From: Gordonia spumicola
GTDB taxonomy: Bacteria > Actinomycetota > Actinomycetes > Mycobacteriales > Mycobacteriaceae
Direction of reading: 5' to 3'
Assembly (NCBI RefSeq): GCF_009932475.1
Contig: NZ_BJOV01000003.1
Span: forward strand, 930,001-994,000
Length of the DNA: 64,000 nt
Below, piece after piece: positions 1-8,792 of this stretch; within the stretch, counting starts at the first letter, position 1; every line of letters starts with the position of its first letter. The position numbers and the translations under genes are program-made. The notes beneath the pieces were generated by a model. The model was given only the letters and a program-made list of their open reading frames with translations. It did no database searches and was not told where the DNA came from.

Positions 1-97
1 TCTCGCGGTCCTCGTCGTCGACCACGACCACCGGTCGCCCGGCCGCGATGTCGGCGATCGCGCGTTCCACGTCGTCGAGGCGGATCGTGTCGCTCAT
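1..97 (-). CDS. ribB: 3,4-dihydroxy-2-butanone 4-phosphate synthase (RibB/RibBA), N-terminal fragment
   Basis: Only the first 32 residues are in the window; the gene runs off the left edge. The visible part contains [23 protein letters not shown], here split as [14 protein letters not shown] and VVVDDEDRE, which matches the start of DHBP synthase, including the acidic DDEDRE segment that helps bind metal and ribulose 5-phosphate. The enzyme makes the four-carbon unit of riboflavin. A GAAGGAG ribosome site precedes the ATG at 97. It lies at the downstream end of a unit encoding a flavin monooxygenase, so it may be a catabolism-linked extra copy raising FMN supply. Whether a GTP cyclohydrolase II domain follows cannot be seen. 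Confidence 0.8.
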   Translation of the reverse strand, partial: MSDTIRLDDVERAIADIAAGRPVVVVDDEDRE

Positions 98-172
98 GGG
101 ATTCTCCTTCAGTGGTTGTGGTCGGCGGCCGGTCAGCCGTCGAATCGTTCGAGGTCAGGGTTGTTCGAGGAT

Positions 173-1366
173 CTACAGTCGTTCGAGGATCAGGGCGTTG
201 GCCTGGCCGCCCGCTTCGCAGACCGTCTGCAGCCCGAACGTGCCGCCGGTGTCTTCCAACGCGTGCAGCATCGTCGTGAAGAGTCGGCACCCTGTCGCGC
301 CGAGCGGATGGCCGAGCGCGATCGCCCCGCCCCGCGGATTCAGCTTGTCTGGGTCGGCGTCGAGGTCGGCCCGCCAGGCCAGCGGGACCGGCGCGAACGC
401 CTCGTTCACCTCGTAGTGATCGATGTCGTCGATCGTCAGTCCGGTCCGAGCCAGCACCTTGCGGGTGGCCGGGATCGGCGCGGTCAGCATCATCAGCGGA
501 TCGTCGGCGACGACCGACATGCCGCGCACGGTCGCACGTGCGGGCAGTCCGAGTCTGCGGGCGGCGTCGGCGCTCGCGATCAGCACGGCCGACGCTCCGT
601 CGGTGAGCTGCGACGAACTGCCTGCCGTCACCCTCCAGTCGATCTCGGGGAAGCGTTCTGCGTACTCGTCGGTGCGGAACACCGTCGCGAGTGTCGCGAG
701 CTTGGCGGGTGCGGTGCCCGGCCGGATCGTCTCATCTCGCGCGACGACGGTACCGTCACCGCTGGTGATCGGCAGGATCTCCCGGTCGAAGCCGCCGGTG
801 CGGGCGGTCTCGTCGGCGAGCCGATGCGAGCGGGCGGCGAACTCGTCGAGCTCGGCCCGCGACTGCCCCCACTTGTCGGCGATGAGTTCGGCGGCCACGC
901 CCTGCGGGACGAGGCCCGGGGCGTACCTGTCGACGACGGACGGCCCGAAGATGTCCGCGCCTTGCCGGTTCGATCCCATCGGCACCCGCGACATCGACTC
1001 GACGCCCGCGGCGACCACCACGTCGTACTGCCCGGACATCACTCCCTGCACGGCGAAGGCGATCGCCTGCTGACCGGAACCGCACTTGCGTTCCACAGTC
1101 ACCGACGGGACGTGCTCGGGCAGCCCGGCCGCCAGCCACGCCATCCGACCCACCGTGTTCGACTGCTCCGACGACTGCGAGACGCAGCCGACGATCACGT
1201 CGTCGACGAGTCCCGGGTCGATCCCGGTCCGCTCGATCAGGCCCGTGAGGACCTGGGCGAGCAGCTCCACCGGATGCAGCCCGGCCAACGCTCCGTCGGC
1301 GCGGGCGCGCCCCATCGGCGACCGGACGGCTCCGGCGACGACAGCGGCGGGGAGTGGTGTGTTCAT
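173..1366 (-). CDS. Thiolase, acetyl-CoA acetyltransferase family
   Basis: 397 residues, the normal thiolase length. It should cleave 3-ketoacyl-CoA with CoA, or condense acyl-CoA units, as the last step of a beta-oxidation-type pathway in the cytoplasm. The nucleophilic cysteine is C95 in VERKCGSGQQ. The NEAFA motif and the GGAIALGHPLGATG segment carrying the catalytic histidine are both present. The C-terminal cysteine lies in QTVCEAGGQA, slightly different from the usual CxGGG. I chose the ATG at 1366 because it follows AAGGACGA and because the upstream residues do not look like thiolase. The gene lies 26 bp after mmsA and before ribB in the same direction, so co-transcription is likely. 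Confidence 0.9.
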   Translation of the reverse strand: MNTPLPAAVVAGAVRSPMGRARADGALAGLHPVELLAQVLTGLIERTGIDPGLVDDVIVGCVSQSSEQSNTVGRMAWLAAGLPEHVPSVTVERKCGSGQQAIAFAVQGVMSGQYDVVVAAGVESMSRVPMGSNRQGADIFGPSVVDRYAPGLVPQGVAAELIADKWGQSRAELDEFAARSHRLADETARTGGFDREILPITSGDGTVVARDETIRPGTAPAKLATLATVFRTDEYAERFPEIDWRVTAGSSSQLTDGASAVLIASADAARRLGLPARATVRGMSVVADDPLMMLTAPIPATRKVLARTGLTIDDIDHYEVNEAFAPVPLAWRADLDADPDKLNPRGGAIALGHPLGATGCRLFTTMLHALEDTGGTFGLQTVCEAGGQANALILERL

Positions 1367-1392
1367 TTTCGCGGATCGTCCTTGTCGGCGGG

Positions 1393-2859
1393 TCACCAGC
1401 GGGTGACGACGAGTTTCTGGTCGGTGAAGAAGTCGAGCGGGGCGGCGCCGCACACATGGGAGTCGCCGTAGAAGGACGTGCCGTAGCCGCCCATCGTGAT
1501 GAACGCCGCCGGGCCGGGGAAGGTGTTGACGCCGACGTTGCCCGCGCGGACCCTCCGCTCGTACTCGGCCGCCACGGCGCCCGTTCGGGTGAAGATGGAC
1601 GCCGCGTTCCCGAAGTCGGTGTTGTTCGAGAGCGCGATCGCGGCGGCGAGGTCGGGCACCCGATGGATCACGAGGACCGGGCCGAAGAGCTCTGCCGCCT
1701 CCAGGTCGCTTCCGGGTTCGAGACCCTCGATGAGGGTCGGTCCGAGGAAGTAGCCGCCCGCGGTGTCCTGCCCGACGGGGATCACGTCTCGCCCGTCACG
1801 ATGGAACGTCGCGCCCTGGTCCTGCGCCGCGGCGAGGAACTGCAGAAGACGATCGCGGCTGCCTGCACTGATCACCGGGCCCATCGTGACGCCCTCGACG
1901 GCGCCGTCACCGGTCACGATCGCGTCGATCGCGGTGGTCAGGGCGGGCAGGAGCTTGTCGTAGACGTCGCCGATGACGACGAGCCGGTCGCCCGCGAGAC
2001 ACCGTTGCCCGGCCATGCCGTACGCCGACATGATGATGCCGTTCACCGCGACGTCGATGTCGGCGTCCTCGGCGATCACGATCGGGTTCTTGGCGCCGCC
2101 GTTGGCCTGCACGCGCTTGCCCGCTTGCGCGGCAGCGGCGTAGATCGCCTTCGCGGTCGGCGACGACGTGATGCACGAGACCGCTTGTACGGACGGATGC
2201 GCAATCATGTGTTTGACGATGTCGGCGTGCCCGTGGACGAGGTTGAGAACACCCTTGGGCAGTGCGTCCTGGATGAGTCCGAGCACGGTCGTCGACGCGA
2301 TCGGGTCGGCCTCGGACGCCTTGATGATCAGCGTGTTTCCGGTGACCAGTGCCCAGCTCGTGAACTGCACGGTGTTCATCACCGGGAAGTTCGACGGCGT
2401 CACCGCGAGGCAGACGCCGAGCGATTCGCGGACGCGGCGGGCGTCGAGTCCGGGCGCGATGGAGATCGAATCGGCGTGGTAGATCATCGGCGCGGCGATC
2501 GCCGTGTCGAGGAAGTCCATCGCGCGCACCACCTCTCCTCGCGCGTCCTCGAGGGTCTTGCCGTGGTCGCGGTTGGTGGTCGCGGCGATGAGCTCGATGT
2601 TCTCGTCGAGGATCGCGCGGACCTTGATCAGATGAGCGACGCGTCGCGGCAGCGACAGTCCGCTCCAGTCGTCGAACGCGGCCTCCGCCGCGGCGACGGC
2701 CGCGTCGGCATCGGCGATCGACGACGCCCGGAGTGTGTCGATGAGGGCTCCGGTGGTCGGGTTGTAGACGTCGATCGTCTCGTCGCCGGTACCGGTGGCG
2801 AACTCGCCGCCGATGATGTTGCGGGCGGCGGTGCCGATCTCGAATGCTGTGGTGGTCAC
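1393..2859 (-). CDS. mmsA: Methylmalonate-semialdehyde dehydrogenase (CoA-acylating)
   Basis: 488 residues, GTG start after GAAGGACA. The aldehyde dehydrogenase fold is clear, with the catalytic cysteine C287 in GMAGQRCLAG. The usual general-base glutamate segment is replaced by QANGGAKNP (about residues 251-259). Lack of that glutamate and a GAKN segment are characteristic of the CoA-dependent MMSDH branch, which turns methylmalonate or malonate semialdehyde into propionyl-CoA or acetyl-CoA. It sits between an LLM monooxygenase and a thiolase. I infer that it finishes breakdown of a branched or odd-chain fragment to a CoA ester; the exact aldehyde is not readable from sequence. Confidence 0.85.
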   Translation of the reverse strand: MTTTAFEIGTAARNIIGGEFATGTGDETIDVYNPTTGALIDTLRASSIADADAAVAAAEAAFDDWSGLSLPRRVAHLIKVRAILDENIELIAATTNRDHGKTLEDARGEVVRAMDFLDTAIAAPMIYHADSISIAPGLDARRVRESLGVCLAVTPSNFPVMNTVQFTSWALVTGNTLIIKASEADPIASTTVLGLIQDALPKGVLNLVHGHADIVKHMIAHPSVQAVSCITSSPTAKAIYAAAAQAGKRVQANGGAKNPIVIAEDADIDVAVNGIIMSAYGMAGQRCLAGDRLVVIGDVYDKLLPALTTAIDAIVTGDGAVEGVTMGPVISAGSRDRLLQFLAAAQDQGATFHRDGRDVIPVGQDTAGGYFLGPTLIEGLEPGSDLEAAELFGPVLVIHRVPDLAAAIALSNNTDFGNAASIFTRTGAVAAEYERRVRAGNVGVNTFPGPAAFITMGGYGTSFYGDSHVCGAAPLDFFTDQKLVVTRW

Positions 2860-2915
2860 GTCGTGTCCTTCGTCTGCGCTGGTTCTTCAAGTGGGTTTCT
2901 GGTGATCTGTACCGG

Positions 2916-4031
2916 TCAGGCGTGCGCGCCGATCGGGGCGCCGTGCCGGACGCCGAGGTCTCCCCCGACATCGTGCGCCTGCAATCGAGGGAGCACATCG
3001 CGCGCGATGAGGTCGAAGTTCCGCGCGGCGACCTCCGGCGACATGCCGCCGAACGACGGCGCCAGCAGGACGCCGCCTGCGTCGAGCCGCTCCGTGTATT
3101 CGAGCACCCGCTCGACGACCTGGTCGGGAGTTCCCCAGACCTGCAGGTCGGCGAGGAAGTCGCAGAAGCCGTCCAGACCGTGCTTGGCGATGTTGCGCGC
3201 CATGCCCGCGTAGTACTCGTAGCCTTCGATCTCGGCGAACCCGATGTTGTCGAACTCGTAGTGCTCGACGGTCGACTCCGCGTAGCGCCGCAGGTACACC
3301 TCGCGCATCTGCCGGGCCTCGGCTTCGGTCTCGCCGACGCCGGTGAAGACGCAGATGATCGGCTTGGGCGCCTCTGCGCCGTTCAGTTCGAGGTACCGCT
3401 GCCGGTAGGCGCGCATCTCCTCTTCGGCCTTGGGCCACGGCTTCTGCGCGATGACCATCAGACCGACGCCCATCGACGCCATCAGGTCCATCGACGCGGG
3501 CGAGACCGCAGAGGCGAACGTCCGGCCGCGGAACGTCGCATAGGGCGACGGCCGCAGGTCCATCGCGGGTTGCTTGTAGAGCTCGCCGTCGTGGGAGATG
3601 ACGCCGCTCTCGAGCCCGGTCAGAATCGCCTCGGAGTACTCGGTGAAGAGGCGGCGCGACTGGCCCATGTCCAGGCGGAAGCCGTCGAACTCGACACGTC
3701 CGAGTCCGCGGCCGACGCCGAGGATCGAGCGACCCTCCGACAGATGATCGAGGAGGATGAAGTTCTCGGCGGTGCGCACCGGGTCCTGCCACGGCAGCAC
3801 CTGGACCATCGTGCCGAGGTTGATGCGCTCGGTGCGTCCGGCCAGCCACGACAGGAACTGTGGCACGTCGGGCGTCATCCCGTACGAGGTGAAGTGATGC
3901 TCGGGGGTCCACACGGAGTCGAATCCGGCGGGTTCGGCCCGCAGCGCGAGCTCCTTCTCGGCCGCGAACGCGGCGGCGTCCGGCAGTGCGCGATCCAGGT
4001 TCTGGAATACGAGTGTCACGCCTGTGTGCAC
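2916..4031 (-). CDS. LLM class flavin-dependent oxidoreductase (bacterial luciferase-like)
   Basis: About 371 residues with the luciferase-like barrel sequence: FDSVWTPEHHF near the N-terminus, a GRSILGVGRGLGR segment, and a C-terminal GTPDQVVERVLEY segment typical of the family. Members use FMNH2 with O2, or F420, to oxidise organic substrates; the substrate is unknown here. I chose the GTG at 4031 (MHTGVTLVFQN) because a strong AAGGAGGAG lies just upstream; the longer ATG reading would place the start inside non-homologous sequence. First gene of a unit continuing into mmsA, thiolase and ribB. A GGTATGTAAAT element at 4086-4096 upstream also occurs before the BVMO gene. Confidence 0.85.
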   Translation of the reverse strand: MHTGVTLVFQNLDRALPDAAAFAAEKELALRAEPAGFDSVWTPEHHFTSYGMTPDVPQFLSWLAGRTERINLGTMVQVLPWQDPVRTAENFILLDHLSEGRSILGVGRGLGRVEFDGFRLDMGQSRRLFTEYSEAILTGLESGVISHDGELYKQPAMDLRPSPYATFRGRTFASAVSPASMDLMASMGVGLMVIAQKPWPKAEEEMRAYRQRYLELNGAEAPKPIICVFTGVGETEAEARQMREVYLRRYAESTVEHYEFDNIGFAEIEGYEYYAGMARNIAKHGLDGFCDFLADLQVWGTPDQVVERVLEYTERLDAGGVLLAPSFGGMSPEVAARNFDLIARDVLPRLQAHDVGGDLGVRHGAPIGAHA

Positions 4032-4073
4032 GCCACTCCTCCTTCGATGACTTCGCGGCACTCACCACGTGAG

Positions 4074-4096
4074 TACCGACTAGTTGGTATGTAAAT
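4074..4096. promoter_or_regulatory. Candidate operator upstream of the LLM-mmsA-thiolase-ribB unit
   Basis: The segment reads TACCGACTAGTTGGTA (4074-4089), a palindrome with 7 of 8 base pairs matching, followed by TGTAAAT. The string GGTATGTAAAT at 4086-4096 is identical, on the other strand, to part of the palindrome upstream of the Baeyer-Villiger gene (8684-8694). I infer a binding site for the same regulator, which is not encoded in this window. The rest of the 136-bp gap (4032-4167) shows no gene. Confidence 0.5.
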
Positions 4097-4167
4097 GATG
4101 GTACAGGTCACACCACGGATTGACCAGAGTCCCCGGTGACCCGGACGGCCCCTCCCGATCCCTGGGG

Positions 4168-5691
4168 TCAGCAGCGGCCGAGAATCAGCGCGGCGACCTT
4201 CTCGCCGACCGCCATCGCCGCGGCCTGGGTGTTGCATGACACCACTTCCGGGAACACCGATGCATCGGCGACCCGGACCCCGTCGACACCGCGGACCTTC
4301 AGGTCCGGGCCGACGACCGCAGCGTCGTCCGAGCCCATCCGGGCCGTTCCACTCAGGTGGAAGAAGCTGCTCACCCCGTCGGCGATCAACGATTCGAGAC
4401 CCGCACGGTCGCGGGCCAGCCAATCGCTCGCGTCGCAGCGGCCGCCCCATGCGGAGAACGCTCCGGTCGCGAACAGGCGATCCGCGAGTTCCACTCCGGC
4501 GACGGCCGCGTCGACGTCCGCCCGCTCGGACAGGTACCGGGGATCGATGAGCGGCGGCGCGAAGGGATCCGCGGACGCCAGCCTGATCGTGCCGCGAGCC
4601 TGCGGCCGCATCAGGCCGATGCCGAAGGTGAACGCCTGCCCCGCAGGCTCCTGCGCGGCCGTGTGATAGTCGACCTGCACATTGCAGATCTGCAGGTCCG
4701 GACGACCCGGCCCGCCGTCGAGCGTGGTGAACAGCGTCGACTCCGCGAAATTGCCGCTCGGCGGCGGAAGCGCGACATCGGTCCGCACCCGGACACCGGC
4801 GAGCAGAATGTGGTCCTGCAGATTCGCTCCGACCTCGTCGGACTCGGCGACCACCTCGATCCCCAGCTTCTCCAGATCGGCGACCGGACCGATGCCCGAC
4901 CCGAGCAGCAGACGCGCCGTGGCGACGGCGCCCGCCGACAACACAGTCTCGCGACCGGCGCGGACCGTGTGCCCGACACCGTCCACGAGATAGTCGACGC
5001 CGACGCATCTCGTGCCGTCGAATACCAGGCTGGCGGCCTGTGCACCGGTGACGACTGTCAGGTTGGGCCGGTCCATCGCGGGCCGCAGGTACGCGGTCGC
5101 CGAACTCTGTCTGCGATGGCCGGAATCGATGAGGAGGTCGTGCAGAGCGGCGCCGCGCAGATCGCCGTCGTTGAGGTCCGCCGCGCGCGGCAGTCCCGCG
5201 TGAACGGCGGCCTCGACGTGCGCGATCGACAGCGGATGCGGGTCGACGATCGGCCGCGGACGCAACGGTCCGCCCCGCCCCCGGAACGCCGGATCGCCGT
5301 CCGGGACGTCCTCGGTGAGTTTGTGGAACGGAAGCATCGCGTCCCATCCCCAACCGTCCGCGCCGAGTTGCGCCCAACGGTCGTAGTCGTCGCGGTGACC
5401 ACGCAGGTGCGCCATCACGTTGATCGATCCGCTGCCACCGAGGATGCGGCCGCGCGGCGCGGGCACCGTGCGCCCGAGAACGCTCTGCGGGACCGTCTCC
5501 GCGGCCCAGTCGGCGTCGGATCCGAGCATCGTCGGCCAGGCTTCGGGCGTCTGGACGTCGGGGCGACGTTCATCGCCGCCGGCCTCCAGTAGGACTACCG
5601 TCGCCGACGGGTCCTCACTGAGCCGCGCGGCGACGATCGCACCCGCCGCACCGCCGCCCACGACCACGAAATCAGGGTTCGAGTCGGTCAC
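4168..5691 (-). CDS. GMC family FAD-dependent alcohol oxidoreductase (choline dehydrogenase-like)
   Basis: 507 residues from a GTG at 5691 that follows GGAGACAAGC. The N-terminus DFVVVGGGAAGAIVAARLSED is the FAD-binding Rossmann segment, followed by VVLLEAGG and the GMC signature RGRILGGSGSINVMAHLRG. The C-terminus has the expected catalytic region: histidine in SSFFHLSGTARMG and asparagine in VVSCNTQAAAM (family: His/Asn or His/His pair). Such enzymes oxidise primary or secondary alcohols to aldehydes or ketones. It lies 74 bp after an aldehyde dehydrogenase in the same direction, so an alcohol-to-aldehyde-to-acid sequence is plausible. The substrate is unknown. Confidence 0.88.
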   Translation of the reverse strand: MTDSNPDFVVVGGGAAGAIVAARLSEDPSATVVLLEAGGDERRPDVQTPEAWPTMLGSDADWAAETVPQSVLGRTVPAPRGRILGGSGSINVMAHLRGHRDDYDRWAQLGADGWGWDAMLPFHKLTEDVPDGDPAFRGRGGPLRPRPIVDPHPLSIAHVEAAVHAGLPRAADLNDGDLRGAALHDLLIDSGHRRQSSATAYLRPAMDRPNLTVVTGAQAASLVFDGTRCVGVDYLVDGVGHTVRAGRETVLSAGAVATARLLLGSGIGPVADLEKLGIEVVAESDEVGANLQDHILLAGVRVRTDVALPPPSGNFAESTLFTTLDGGPGRPDLQICNVQVDYHTAAQEPAGQAFTFGIGLMRPQARGTIRLASADPFAPPLIDPRYLSERADVDAAVAGVELADRLFATGAFSAWGGRCDASDWLARDRAGLESLIADGVSSFFHLSGTARMGSDDAAVVGPDLKVRGVDGVRVADASVFPEVVSCNTQAAAMAVGEKVAALILGRC

Positions 5692-5765
5692 GCTTGTCTC
5701 CACATCATTGGTTGGGGCTCTCGGGGCGCCTGCCTGTTCGGCCTGCGCCCCGAGAGGTTCGGATG

Positions 5766-7265
5766 TCAGCCGAGGTCGACGACGACGGTCTTGGTCTCGA
5801 GGTAGTCCTCGAGGCTCTCGCGGCACGTCTCGCGACCCCAGCCCGACTGCTTGTAGCCGCCGAACGGCAGCGCCGGGTCCACCGGTTGGTAGGTGTTGAT
5901 CCACACCTGGCCCGACTCGATGCCGGCCGCCATGCGGTGTGCGCGCGAGATGTCCTGCGTCCACACGGCCGAGCCGAGGCCGTAGTCGGAGTCGTTGGAC
6001 ATCGCCAGCACCTCCTCCTCGGTGTCGAAGGGGATCACCGACACCACCGGGCCGAAGATCTCCTCACGGTTGATCCGCGAATCCGGAGCCACCCCGGTCA
6101 GGACGGTCGGCTTCACGAAGTAGCCGCTGTCGCCGTGCACTTCGCCGCCCGCGACGACTGTCGCGCCCTCGGCACGGGCCAACTCGAAGTACGAGGCCAC
6201 CTTGTCGCGATGCGTCGCCGACACCAGCGGCCCCATCTCGCTGTCCGCCTCGGATGCCGGCCCCACCTTGATCTCGTTCGCACGCGCGGCGAGACCGTCG
6301 ACCACCTGCTGGTAGACGCCTCGCTGAACGTACAACCGGGAACCGGCGATGCAGCTCTCTCCCGCGCCGGCGAAGATCGCCATCCCGGCGGTCGGAATCG
6401 CCTTGGCGAGGTTCGCGTCGTCGAAGACGATGTTCGGCGACTTGCCTCCCAGTTCCAGCGAGACGCGCTTGAGGGTGTCCGCGGCCGCGCGGATGATCGC
6501 CTTGCCGGTCGGCACCGATCCGGTGAAGGTCACCTTCGCGACGTCCGGATGCGCGGTCAGTGCGGCGCCGACAGTGCTGCCGAGACCCGAGACGACGTTG
6601 AACACGCCGTCCGGGATGCCTGCCTCCTGGCAGAGTTTCGCGAGCACCGACGTCGACAGCGGTGTGATCTCGGCGGGCTTCGCCACCATGACGCAGCCGG
6701 TGGCAAGCGCGGGCGCCAGCTTCTTGACCAGCATCATCAGCGGGATGTTCCACGGCGTGATCGCCGCGACGACGCCGACCGGCTCCTTGAGCGTGTAGGC
6801 GTGGAACGGCCCGCCGCCGAAGCTCTGCGGGAACGACGGCGAGATCGTGTCGCCGTTGATCTTGGTGGCCCAGCCCGCGTAGTACCGCAGTATCGAGATC
6901 GAGAACGCGATGTCGACGTAGCGGGCCTCCGCGAACGGCATGCCGACGTCGAGCGAGTCGATGCGCGCGAGTTCGTCGGCGTTCTCCTCGATGAGGTCGG
7001 CGAGCCTGTTGATCAGGCGCGAACGCTCGGCCGGATTCGACGCCCGCCATACCGGGAACGCGGCCTTGGCGGCGGCGACGGCACGGTCGACGTCGGCGGC
7101 GTCGCCCGCGGGGACACGGCCGATGATCTCACCGGTGGCCGGATCCTCGACGTCGAGCGTCGCCCCCGAGGCCGCGGGCACCCATTGGCCGCCGATGAAC
7201 ATGTTCTCCGACAGTGCGACGGATGCCCTGAGGTCCTCGGGCACCGCGGTCTGCGTGGTGGTCAT
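5766..7265 (-). CDS. NAD(P)-dependent aldehyde dehydrogenase
   Basis: 499 residues with all aldehyde dehydrogenase hallmarks: PWNIPLMM, the cofactor-loop FTGSVPTGK (residues 247-255), general base E271 in LELGGKSPNIV, and catalytic cysteine C305 in GAGESCIAG. The C-terminal PFGGYKQSGWGRE is also typical. It should oxidise an aldehyde to the carboxylic acid. The ATG at 7265 is preceded by AAGGAAG; the reading frame stays open far upstream, but that part overlaps the next gene and has no similarity. It lies between a RutA-like monooxygenase (32 bp upstream) and a GMC alcohol oxidoreductase (downstream), apparently one transcription unit. Confidence 0.92.
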   Translation of the reverse strand: MTTTQTAVPEDLRASVALSENMFIGGQWVPAASGATLDVEDPATGEIIGRVPAGDAADVDRAVAAAKAAFPVWRASNPAERSRLINRLADLIEENADELARIDSLDVGMPFAEARYVDIAFSISILRYYAGWATKINGDTISPSFPQSFGGGPFHAYTLKEPVGVVAAITPWNIPLMMLVKKLAPALATGCVMVAKPAEITPLSTSVLAKLCQEAGIPDGVFNVVSGLGSTVGAALTAHPDVAKVTFTGSVPTGKAIIRAAADTLKRVSLELGGKSPNIVFDDANLAKAIPTAGMAIFAGAGESCIAGSRLYVQRGVYQQVVDGLAARANEIKVGPASEADSEMGPLVSATHRDKVASYFELARAEGATVVAGGEVHGDSGYFVKPTVLTGVAPDSRINREEIFGPVVSVIPFDTEEEVLAMSNDSDYGLGSAVWTQDISRAHRMAAGIESGQVWINTYQPVDPALPFGGYKQSGWGRETCRESLEDYLETKTVVVDLG

Positions 7266-7297
7266 GTGTTCTTCCTTGTCGTGTGGGGAGTCGCGGC

Positions 7298-8443
7298 TCA
7301 GACGGCGACCGGCTCGAAGCGCGGTTCGGCGGCCTTGGCGTCGCGTTCGGCCGTGACGGATGCGACGGCTTCGGCCACGGCCTGCTTCGCGTCGAAGTTC
7401 TTCATCAGCGGGAACACCTCCTCGCCCATGCGCTTGATGTCCGCGACGTAGTCGGTGAGGACGAGCATGTAGCCCGCGACGTCGAGCTCTGCCCACTCGT
7501 CGAGCTGGCGGGCGACGCTCTCCGGGGAACCCGTGATGAAGTCCGTCGACATCTGCACGGCGCCCTTCTGATCCATGCTGGCGAGGATCTCCGAGGTGCC
7601 GCCCTTGGCGGAGTCGGTGACGGCGCCCGTCATCATGTACTCGATCGCGGCGTGGTCGGCGTGCTCCACGTAGTGCGCGAGCTTGGCCTCGGCCTTCTCG
7701 TCGGTGTCGTCGACCACGACGCCGAGCGCGACGTACGGCTTCACCGGACGTTCGGCGTCGACCATGTCGACCTTGAACTTCTCCATGATCTCGGCCAGCG
7801 CCTCGCGGCCGCCCCAGGCGAGGCGGAAGTTGTAGTCGGCGTAGTCCTTGACGAACTTGATGGCGTCGTCGGATGCTCCGGCGGCGACGATTGGGATGCG
7901 CTTGTGCGGGAGCGGGCCCATCTTGAGGTCGTCGAACTGGAAGTGCTTGCCCTGGAAGTCGGTGACGCCCTCGTTCCACAGGGACTGGACCACGTGGGCG
8001 TACTCGGTGGCGAACTGCCAGCGGTACTCGTTGTAGTCGTAGCCGGGCCAGACGCCGAGCGATTCCAGTTCCTTGGGGTGCCAGCCGCCGGGGACGAGGT
8101 TCAGGGCGAAACGGCCGTCGGCGGCGTCGGCGACCGCGGTGGCCGCACGTGCCGCGAGTGCGGGATGGACCGCGAGGAGTTGGACCGAACCGATGAGCTT
8201 CATGAAGTCGGTGTCCCGGGCGAGGGCCGCCATCGTCGTCATCGACTCCATCGAGTCGTCCCAGAACCGGGTGGATCCGCCGTGGCCGCGGAGCGACGAC
8301 ATGGTGAGGGCGAAGGTGAAACCGTTGCGCTCGCCTTCCTGAACGATGTCGCGCAGGTGTGCGTAGGTCGGTGAGTACTGCGGTGCGGCCTCCGACATGA
8401 GGTAGCCGTTCCGCGAGTTGGGCATGAAGATTCCGAATTCCAT
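7298..8443 (-). CDS. LLM class flavin monooxygenase, RutA-like
   Basis: 381 residues. The N-terminus MEFGIFMPNSRNGYLMS, followed by APQYSPTY and FALTMSSLRGHGG...FWDDSMES, follows the pattern I know from pyrimidine oxygenase RutA. GRFALNLVPGGWHPKE and WPGYDY also match the family. RutA-type enzymes use reduced FMN and O2 to open C-N or C-heteroatom bonds. Here the neighbours are an aldehyde dehydrogenase and a GMC oxidoreductase rather than rut genes, so a substrate other than uracil is likely. First gene of its unit; a partial CATACC/GGTATG palindrome lies about 50 bp upstream. No dedicated flavin reductase is adjacent. Confidence 0.8.
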   Translation of the reverse strand: MEFGIFMPNSRNGYLMSEAAPQYSPTYAHLRDIVQEGERNGFTFALTMSSLRGHGGSTRFWDDSMESMTTMAALARDTDFMKLIGSVQLLAVHPALAARAATAVADAADGRFALNLVPGGWHPKELESLGVWPGYDYNEYRWQFATEYAHVVQSLWNEGVTDFQGKHFQFDDLKMGPLPHKRIPIVAAGASDDAIKFVKDYADYNFRLAWGGREALAEIMEKFKVDMVDAERPVKPYVALGVVVDDTDEKAEAKLAHYVEHADHAAIEYMMTGAVTDSAKGGTSEILASMDQKGAVQMSTDFITGSPESVARQLDEWAELDVAGYMLVLTDYVADIKRMGEEVFPLMKNFDAKQAVAEAVASVTAERDAKAAEPRFEPVAV

Positions 8444-8493
8444 TGGGGTTCGCCTCTCGTGCGTGGTTGCTTCGACCGATGGCTCACTTCATA

Positions 8494-8509
8494 CGGACCA
8501 TTCGGTATG
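8494..8509. promoter_or_regulatory. Half-conserved CATACC-N4-GGTATG operator before the RutA-like unit
   Basis: Reads CGGACC-ATTC-GGTATG: the right arm is intact and the left arm keeps ACC. It is 51-66 bp upstream of the RutA-like start. Its right arm equals the arms of the two perfect sites at 8689 and 8747 across the same divergent intergenic region (8444-8792). The remaining part of that 349-bp region shows no gene. Confidence 0.5.
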
Positions 8510-8688
8510 TTGCGCCTTGAAAGCTAACTGAGTCCTGCGCCACAGTCAATGACTTCTGTGAACTGATCGATAGAAGCGCTCTCGAAATCGCCCTGATCAT
8601 TGGGGATCGCCCGACATGCCGATCAACCATCGGGCGTGGAACCGGCGGCGGCACCCACCCGCCCCAGCCGCTGAATGACCCATATTTA

Positions 8689-8704
8689 CATACCTATTGG
8701 TATG
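8689..8704. promoter_or_regulatory. CATACC-N4-GGTATG operator, distal site
   Basis: Perfect 6-bp inverted repeat CATACC-TATT-GGTATG, flanked on the left by TTTA. It lies 89-104 bp upstream of the Baeyer-Villiger start and is one of two copies whose centres are 58 bp apart. This geometry suits a dimeric repressor of the TetR kind, but the protein itself is not in the window. Confidence 0.65.
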
Positions 8705-8746
8705 GACTGATCGACTCCACGGTGATAGGTTCGCACCAGAAATCTA

Positions 8747-8762
8747 CATACCAACCGGTATG
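8747..8762. promoter_or_regulatory. CATACC-N4-GGTATG operator, proximal site
   Basis: Second perfect copy, CATACC-AACC-GGTATG, ending 30 bp before the Baeyer-Villiger ATG. At this distance a bound protein would block transcription start or early elongation of the rightward unit. Confidence 0.65.
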
Positions 8763-8792
8763 AACAAGGTCCGTCCCGTCCGAGGAGCCCCG

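Noticed and set aside
5766..7979. A 737-codon frame that would extend the aldehyde dehydrogenase N-terminally
   Set aside because: The added part overlaps the RutA-like gene out of frame and has no family similarity; the ATG at 7265 has a ribosome site and fits the family length.
8697..8792. Upstream start for the BVMO adding 32 residues
   Set aside because: It begins inside the CATACC-N4-GGTATG operator and the extra residues are not conserved in sequence style; ATG 8793 has GAGGAG before it.
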